Shown here in pieces: positions 31,601 to 34,220 of a stretch of 34,220 bases of DNA (within the stretch, counting starts at the first letter, position 1; the number at the start of each line of letters is the position of its first letter). The stretch spans positions 9,147,526 to 9,181,745 of the forward strand of contig NZ_CP026498.1 of NCBI RefSeq assembly GCF_002953255.1, in the 5' to 3' direction. The notes below the pieces were generated by a model. It saw nothing but the letters and a program-made list of their open reading frames with translations. It ran no database searches and was not told where the DNA came from. This DNA comes from Streptomyces sp. CB01881. Lineage in GTDB: Bacteria > Actinomycetota > Actinomycetes > Streptomycetales > Streptomycetaceae. Position numbers and translations under genes: made by a program.

Positions 31601-34220
31601 CCCCTGATGCTCCTCTACGCCCGCGACCGCTACACCGCGGCCACCAGCCGCGGGCTGCTGGAGCAACTGCGTGAGCTGCTCATCGGCATGGCGGCCGACC
31701 AGTCCCGCCCGCTGCGCGAGCTGGCGGTGGTCAATGACGCCGAGCGGCAGCGGCTGATCGACGACCGGAATCCGGCGCGGCCGCTCGACGATGCCGAGGA
31801 CTGCCTGCACACCCTCGTCGAGCGGCATGCCGGGCGCACCCCCGACACGGTCGCCGTCGTGTGCGGGGACCGGCAGCTCAGCTACGGCGCGCTGAACGCG
31901 CGGGCCAACCGGCTCGCGCGGATCCTGCGCCGGCACGGCGTCGGCCCCGAGACCCGCGTCGGCCTGCTGCTGGACCGCTCACCGAACCTGCTGGTCGCAT
32001 TGCTCGCGGTGCTCAAGGCCGGCGGCGCGTACGTTCCGCTCGACCCCGACTACCCTGCGGAACGCCGCGCCTACGTCCTCTCGGACGCGCGGATCGCGGT
32101 GCTGCTGACGGACACCGCGACCGGCGCGGCGCCGGCCGGGATCACGGTGCTCGCACTGGACGGACTGGCCGGTGAACTGGCACAGGAGTCGCCGGAGAGC
32201 CCCGCCGACCCCGCCGTACCCGACAACCTGGCCTACGTCATCTACACCTCCGGGTCGACCGGGCGGCCCAAGGGCGTCCAAGTCACCCGGCGCAACCTGG
32301 CCAACGGGGCCGCGGCGTGGCAGGAGACCTACCGGCTCACCCCGCGGGACCGCCTGTTGCAGCTGGCCAGTGCCGCCTTCGACGTCTTCACCGAGGACGC
32401 CGCACGTGCACTCGGCTCCGGGGCCGCTCTGGTGCTGTGCCCGCGTGACCTGCTGCTCGATCCGGCGGCCCTGCTCGCCAGGCTCGACGAGCAGCAGATC
32501 ACCGTCGCCGAGTTCGTCCCGGTGGTACTGCGCTATCTCACCCAGGCGCTACACGGCGAAGGCCGCCGGCTTCCGGCCCTGCGCCTGGTGGTGAGCGGCG
32601 CCGACGCCTGGCCGGCCCGTGACTACGAGCAGGCCCGCACGATCGGATCGCCGGAGCTTCGGCTGCTCAACTCCTACGGGCTCACCGAAGCCAGCGTCGA
32701 CAACACCTGCTTCGAGGACACCCGGCCGGCGGCGGGGGAGCGGACGGACGAGGCCCTGGTGCCGATCGGCAAGCCGCTGCGCCACACCCGGGCGTACGTG
32801 CTGGACCGGTACGGCAGGGTGGTTCCCGACGGTGTCGCGGGCGAGCTGTACCTGGGCGGCCCGGCCGTCAGCCGCGGCTACCTCGACCGGCCCGCTCTCA
32901 CCGCCGAACGGTTCCTGCCGGACCCCTTCGGCACGCCGGGCAGCCGCGTCTACCGCACCGGTGACCGGGTCCGCCGGTGGGCCGACGGCAACCTGGAGTT
33001 CCTCGGCCGCCTCGACGACCAGGTGAAGCTCCGCGGTCTGCGGATCGAGCCGGGCGAGGTGGAGGCCGTACTGGCCGGCCACCCGGCCGTGCTGGCCGCG
33101 GCCGCCGTGGTGACCCGGCCGGAAACGGGGGGCGAGCCCCGGTTGGTCGGCTTCGTGGTCCCGCGCCCCGACGCCGGCACGGCCGGTCTGGAGAGCGAGC
33201 TGCGGGCCCTGGCGGTCCGCCGGCTGCCTGCCGCCCTCGTCCCCGCCGCCTTCGCGCTGGTGGACGCCCTGCCGATGACCCCGAACGGCAAGCTGGACCG
33301 CAAGGCCCTGGCCGCCGCCGCGCCCTCGGCCGCCGGCTCCGAGGAGGGCTACGCCGCACCGGAGACTGCTGCGGAGATCGCGTTGGCGGCGGTGTGGGCG
33401 GGTGTCGTGGGTGTGGAGCGTGTGGGGCTGGACGACAACTTCTTCGCGTTGGGCGGGGATTCGATCGCGAGTCTGCAGGTGGTGGCGCGGGCCCGGGCGG
33501 CGGGCTGGGTGGTGCTGCCGAAGCAGACCTTCACGTGTCAGACGGTGCGGGAGCTGGCGGCGGTGGCGGTCCCGGTGGAGGAGTCGGCCGTGGTCGACGC
33601 CGAGCAGGGGATCGTGACCGGGGCGGTTCCGCTGACGCCGATCCATCACACGTTCCTGGAGCAGCGCTCGCCGGCGCCGCACCACTACAACCAGGCGGTG
33701 GTGCTGAGTTCGCGCGGCCGGGTCGACCGGGGGGCGCTGGAGCGCGCGCTGGGTGCGTTGGCGCGTCACCACGACGCGCTGCGTCTGCGGCTGGTGCCCG
33801 CCGGGGGGCCGGGGGCCGGGGCCGGGGGCGGCTGGGCGTTGGAGCAGGCCGGGTTGGAGGGGCTGCCGGCGCGGCTGCTGGACGTCGAGGACCTGTCCGC
33901 GGTGCCCGTGGGTGAGCAGTCCGCGGCGGTGGAGCGGCTGGCGGCGGCTGCGCAGGCGTCGCTGGACCTGGCCGCGGGCTGGCTGCTGCGGGCGGTCTTC
34001 TTCGACCTGGGGCAGGACCGGCCGGGCCGGCTGCTGCTGGTGATCCATCACCTGGCCGTGGACGGGGTCTCCTGGCGGATCCTGCTGGAGGACCTCCAGG
34101 ACGCCTACCGTCAGGCGCTGTCCGGCAGCCCGGAGCAGCCGATCGTCCTGCCGGCCAAGACCACGTCGTTCCGCGACTGGGCCCGCCACCTCCACGACCA
34201 CGCCCAGACCGAGGAGATCA
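22625..34220 (+). CDS. Non-ribosomal peptide synthetase, three modules visible (3' end outside window)
   Basis: One uninterrupted frame of 3,865 codons from ATG 22625 to the window edge. Domain order is C-A-PCP, C-A-PCP-E, C-A-PCP-E(partial). Each A domain has its YTSGSTG loop (Tyr624, Tyr1677, Tyr3207) and catalytic A10 lysine (Lys954, Lys2019, Lys3556). Each PCP has its phosphopantetheine Ser (Ser1008 in GGHSL; Ser2075 and Ser3613 in GGDSI, the form usual before E domains). The C domains keep HHxxxDG at 149, 1201 and 2738. The synthetase would extend a peptide by three residues, the last two converted to D-form. No starter module or thioesterase is in the window. The ATG overlaps the stop of the chimeric chaplin/E gene, as expected for consecutive NRPS subunits. 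Confidence 0.95.
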   Translation, partial: MTAQGGTARQRIERIYPLSPLQQGLVFHSLLGSSADAYVEQVSCRIQGPLDAEAFRLAWTGVLARHGTLRTSVHWTDQAQARQVVHRQVALPWSEHDWRGMPAAEQEARLEALTHEDWVRGFDLARPPLFRLTLVRLADETHQLVWSNHHVILDGWSRAVAFREVMALYQEGISGTAAGLAPAPDLGEYVVWLRKQDQAQAEAFWRSHLAGVGAPTPLPAAREAAAGEHGADGGHATVALSLPEAVTAALRESGRRHGLTLSTLVQGAWALLLGRYTGERDVLFGTTVAGRPYDLADFEQMVGLFINTLPMRLRLDTGLPLIAWLRQCQEQMVELRQYEHSSLVDVQGWSEVPRGTQLFDSIVVFENYPLATSGTVETGALSVGGLRVREQTHYPLTLVVAADDRLHLRLAHDTARYDADTAERLLAHLERLLAGLATAAEHDADRIEMLSPGELDRLTTDWGSRGPTEGVPDTVAATVAARIAARPDAVAVVDGERQLTNGALLARAARLAHLLREAGVGPERPVAVCLERSADLYVSMLAVWLAGGAYLAIDPAYPAERVAYLLADSGAGILVTRRDLAAAESPTVERLCLDDPALAAELAARPAVPPADGPDPAHLAYLVYTSGSTGLPKGVMVSHANLRNLVAWYLQDYRPGEHDRLSQFASPSFDAFNVELWPALAAGATLHVVPERERLQPDLLPGWLLEQGCTVSFLPTPLAEQVIHLDWPAGTALRCLLAGGARMSGRPVRDLPFELVNNYGPAEATVVAVAGLVLPSAEESGPPPIGRPISDTRVHVLDGDLRPVPQGAIGELWIGGGGVARGYLGRPGQTAAAYLPNPFGNASGERLYRTGDLVRWWPDGRLESVGRADRQVKLRGVRIEPAEIEAVLNGHPEVRGAAVTVRAGASGDGMLVAYLVPAAEPAGLREYCAERLPANLVPAAFVTLDELPLTPNGKVDETRLPDPPRVAPQAGRAPATPTEEVIAGIWQQVLGVARVGVTDDFFGLGGHSLLAAQIHNRLGKVFRIELPLRVLFEKPTISELAAEVDARRQGGGATAGARPLTAGPRPDELPLSSAQRRLWFFEAWEPETPLYNVSNGVRLLGRLDAAALAGSLSAVVARHEALRTTFHADGGEPRQVIAPAAPVALPVVDLRSVPAQRRDDVVRQLAAAEADRRFDLARGPLFRSLLLRLAPDEHVLLISFHHIVADGWSMSVLLGEITARYTAAVEGTTAALPELAAQYADYAIWQRASLHDAALAGHLDYWRGQLAGAPALLALPTDHPRPQTIGYEGARHPFTVPPAAAEALRGVSTRLGATPFMVLLAVFQTVLARYSGSEDIIVGTPVAHRPVPETEPLIGLFSNTLALRTDLGGNPTFAELVARVREVCLDAYAHQDVPFEQLVDEFAPGRDLSYAPLVQVACNYQRYAETTARWPGVEVRPLDSVPGRGRTKFDLTLNLTETPDGLTGSLEYCVDLFVPTGIARLTGHFLAALETLTARPETRLGELVMITGPERRRILEEWSRTPLPAVPAAGLAELIADQGARTPDAVAVVFGDRQLTYGGLLARAGRLARQLRGLGVGPDVRVGVSLERSPDTVVALLAVMLAGGAYVPLDPSYPADRLAFMVRDSRLTVLITRDDLLDRLPHEGVEVIGLDRAADAGTSAPEQARPTSPDQIAYLIYTSGSTGTPKGTMVTHRGLAELARAQQSAFGLGPGSRVLQFASASFDASVFEVVMALASGGSLLMAERDRLLPGPDLLTLLDEQAVTTVTLPPTALAVLPEAALPALRTITVAGEACPQEVVDRWAPGRRFGNLYGPTEATIWATWAECRPGEPVTIGRPVAGTRIYVLDERMRPVPVGVPGELYLGGPGLARGYLGRPGLTADRFVPDPFGTVGGARLYRTGDRVRYLADGTLAFLGRNDHQVKIRGFRIELGEVEAAVSRHPAVREAVVLARQDTPGSARLVAYVVSEPGPGEPGPGEPGPGEPGPGEAELRAFCARALPEYMIPRAFVTLETLPLTPNGKLDRDRLPAPDTAGAAAPEGEDPRSPVEEALAEFWSQVLGLERVGRDQNFFALGGDSILSIQVVSRAARLGLPLTPKLLFEHPTVARLAEALTELTGDGTADGRAAEPVAPVTGPVPPSPIQRWFLDQDVVAPHHYNQSLLLRVGRPLATDALESALRALAVHHDALRLRLWRDGSTWAMDNAGPDALPDPLLAVEDLTAVPAAERAEAFEQLAERTQAGLDLAVGCLLRAVYVRLGEDGDRLLLVVHHLGVDAVSWRILLDDLAVAYQQATVGRDVRLPAKSTSFRAWAGHLAERARSAGSEEQIPYWVETLTAGTGSIPGADTADPSADAYDCAESVTVTLGLQDTRELTRSGGSADDASAQEVLLTALGRALAAWTGRRPVVVDVEGHGREAGESDLDLSRTVGWFTSLYPLLLDTEGDPGEALARVRERLRSVPERGLGYGLLRYGRDDRATAGLRGLPTPSVSFNYLGQVGRSLLGEAPWEPAAEPTGRHQDPRARRPYLLDVSAVVADGRLRLRLTYSARLHTEQTMRQLADRLRGEVAVVTAARRTSGPGRVPAADFPLAGLEQSALDGLVAGADVADVYPLSPLQEGMLFHTVQAPASGVYIVQMSGRMRGALDPVRLREAWQELIDHHDVLRTSFHWEELDRPLQLVHHRVPLPWTEYDWRDRTDAEQQEALGAFLREDRDRGFDLAAAPLVRLTVVRLDDDVWQLIWTHHHILLDGWSVPLVMKELFARYEAAQQGRTHTPPPSPSYRDFIAWVERQDQAHAEAFWRERLAGFGAPTALPAEVATDARPADGYAQEEIRLPEPVTAKVQGLAQRLGLTLSTLVNAAWALVLGLHGGEEDVVFGVTVASRPPELAGVERMVGLLLNTLPVRVRITPDRSVGEWLHELHAQVLDAQQYAYPSLVRIAGWSEVPRGQSLFDSIVVFENFPADEATGVEQAGLEAQQSQGGEQTNYPLTLSAAPGPRMPLMLLYARDRYTAATSRGLLEQLRELLIGMAADQSRPLRELAVVNDAERQRLIDDRNPARPLDDAEDCLHTLVERHAGRTPDTVAVVCGDRQLSYGALNARANRLARILRRHGVGPETRVGLLLDRSPNLLVALLAVLKAGGAYVPLDPDYPAERRAYVLSDARIAVLLTDTATGAAPAGITVLALDGLAGELAQESPESPADPAVPDNLAYVIYTSGSTGRPKGVQVTRRNLANGAAAWQETYRLTPRDRLLQLASAAFDVFTEDAARALGSGAALVLCPRDLLLDPAALLARLDEQQITVAEFVPVVLRYLTQALHGEGRRLPALRLVVSGADAWPARDYEQARTIGSPELRLLNSYGLTEASVDNTCFEDTRPAAGERTDEALVPIGKPLRHTRAYVLDRYGRVVPDGVAGELYLGGPAVSRGYLDRPALTAERFLPDPFGTPGSRVYRTGDRVRRWADGNLEFLGRLDDQVKLRGLRIEPGEVEAVLAGHPAVLAAAAVVTRPETGGEPRLVGFVVPRPDAGTAGLESELRALAVRRLPAALVPAAFALVDALPMTPNGKLDRKALAAAAPSAAGSEEGYAAPETAAEIALAAVWAGVVGVERVGLDDNFFALGGDSIASLQVVARARAAGWVVLPKQTFTCQTVRELAAVAVPVEESAVVDAEQGIVTGAVPLTPIHHTFLEQRSPAPHHYNQAVVLSSRGRVDRGALERALGALARHHDALRLRLVPAGGPGAGAGGGWALEQAGLEGLPARLLDVEDLSAVPVGEQSAAVERLAAAAQASLDLAAGWLLRAVFFDLGQDRPGRLLLVIHHLAVDGVSWRILLEDLQDAYRQALSGSPEQPIVLPAKTTSFRDWARHLHDHAQTEEI
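22670..25770 (+). other. NRPS module 1: C-A-PCP
   Basis: C domain about 22670-23950, starting YPLSPLQQGLVFH and with HHVILDGWS, which resembles the class that accepts a D-configured donor and so expects an upstream E domain. A domain about 24040-25510; the pocket residues I read by eye against GrsA are D-A-V-F-L-G-N-V-V-K, one change from the published leucine code DAWFLGNVVK. PCP about 25550-25770 (DDFFGLGGHSLL). No E domain, so the residue stays in L-form. Confidence 0.75.
25829..30330 (+). other. NRPS module 2: C-A-PCP-E
   Basis: C domain about 25829-27130 with LPLSSAQRRLWF and HHIVADGWSM, typical of L-donor/L-acceptor condensation, fitting the non-epimerised residue before it. A domain about 27220-28710; pocket read D-A-F-T-T-A-L-I-W-K, without a match I recognise, probably a large hydrophobic or aromatic residue. 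PCP about 28750-28960 (FFALGGDSIL). E domain about 29030-30310 with HHLGVDAVSW, GWFTSLYPLLL and FNYLGQV; the catalytic His pair and Asp are kept. Confidence 0.75.
28520..28579. repeat. Four exact 15-bp tandem repeats inside the module 2 A domain
   Basis: GAACCGGGGCCGGGC occurs four times head to tail, encoding repeated EPGPG in the small C-terminal subdomain of the A domain, before AELRAFCARALPEYM. The frame is kept. It looks like a slippage expansion of a surface loop. Confidence 0.9.
30437..34220 (+). other. NRPS module 3: C-A-PCP-E (partial)
   Basis: C domain about 30437-31720, starting YPLSPLQEGMLFH and with HHILLDGWSVPL, the D-donor type expected after the module 2 E domain. A domain about 31800-33320; pocket read D-V-E-E-V-S-S-V-D-K, whose acidic residues suggest a basic substrate such as ornithine, diaminobutyrate or lysine. 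PCP about 33360-33570 (FFALGGDSIA). E domain from about 33638, cut by the window end shortly after HHLAVDGVSW. Codon use shifts markedly from about 33365 to about 34060. Confidence 0.75.

Overview
This is a very GC-rich window with strong G/C preference at third codon positions, chaplin genes, a bldA-type TTA codon, Tat and lipoprotein signals, and a large non-ribosomal peptide synthetase (NRPS). Together these point to a filamentous actinomycete, most likely Streptomyces, Kitasatospora or a close relative.

Bases 1-9006 look mostly like ordinary chromosome. They hold the 3' end of etfA, facing a DUF35 zinc-ribbon/OB-fold gene across a perfect palindromic terminator. Next come an acyl-CoA dehydrogenase and a TetR regulator. 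The DUF35 and dehydrogenase genes diverge from a promoter region holding three copies of a 13-bp operator-like palindrome, which suggests shared control, possibly by the TetR protein. After these follow a CLC-type chloride channel, a MarR regulator/NTF2-like pair on the minus strand, a DUF2278 protein with a lamin-tail-like end, a small Cys/His-tailed protein and a CapA-like metallophosphatase.

Bases 9007-18076 form an accessory cell-envelope region. A gene-poor leader of about 735 bp precedes a secreted I36/crystallin-like protein and a lipoprotein. Then come a peptidoglycan-binding membrane-fusion protein, a MacB-type ABC ATPase and a FtsX/MacB permease that overlap one another by 4 bp. A 784-residue Rv2525c-like (DUF1906) protein, a small membrane protein and a Tat-exported M15-like protein that has lost two predicted zinc ligands follow, also overlapping. 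The adaptor gene carries a TTA codon, so translation of the transporter may be developmentally timed.

Bases 18077-20379 carry a decayed gene fragment, tRNA-Leu(GAG) with its own terminator, and an M20 metallopeptidase. A short chaplin gene follows.

The most striking object is at 21240-22628. A second chaplin (signal peptide, one chaplin domain, Ser/Ala/Gly linker) is fused in frame to the C-terminal part of an NRPS epimerization domain, starting exactly at the HHxxxDG motif. It overlaps by 4 bp the start of an NRPS gene that runs off the window. That NRPS reads C-A-PCP / C-A-PCP-E / C-A-PCP-E(partial). Its first C domain looks like the type that accepts a D-configured donor, so the truncated E domain is probably the remains of the true upstream synthetase. 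The chaplin junction is therefore either a real deletion fusion or an assembly join, and sequence alone cannot decide which.
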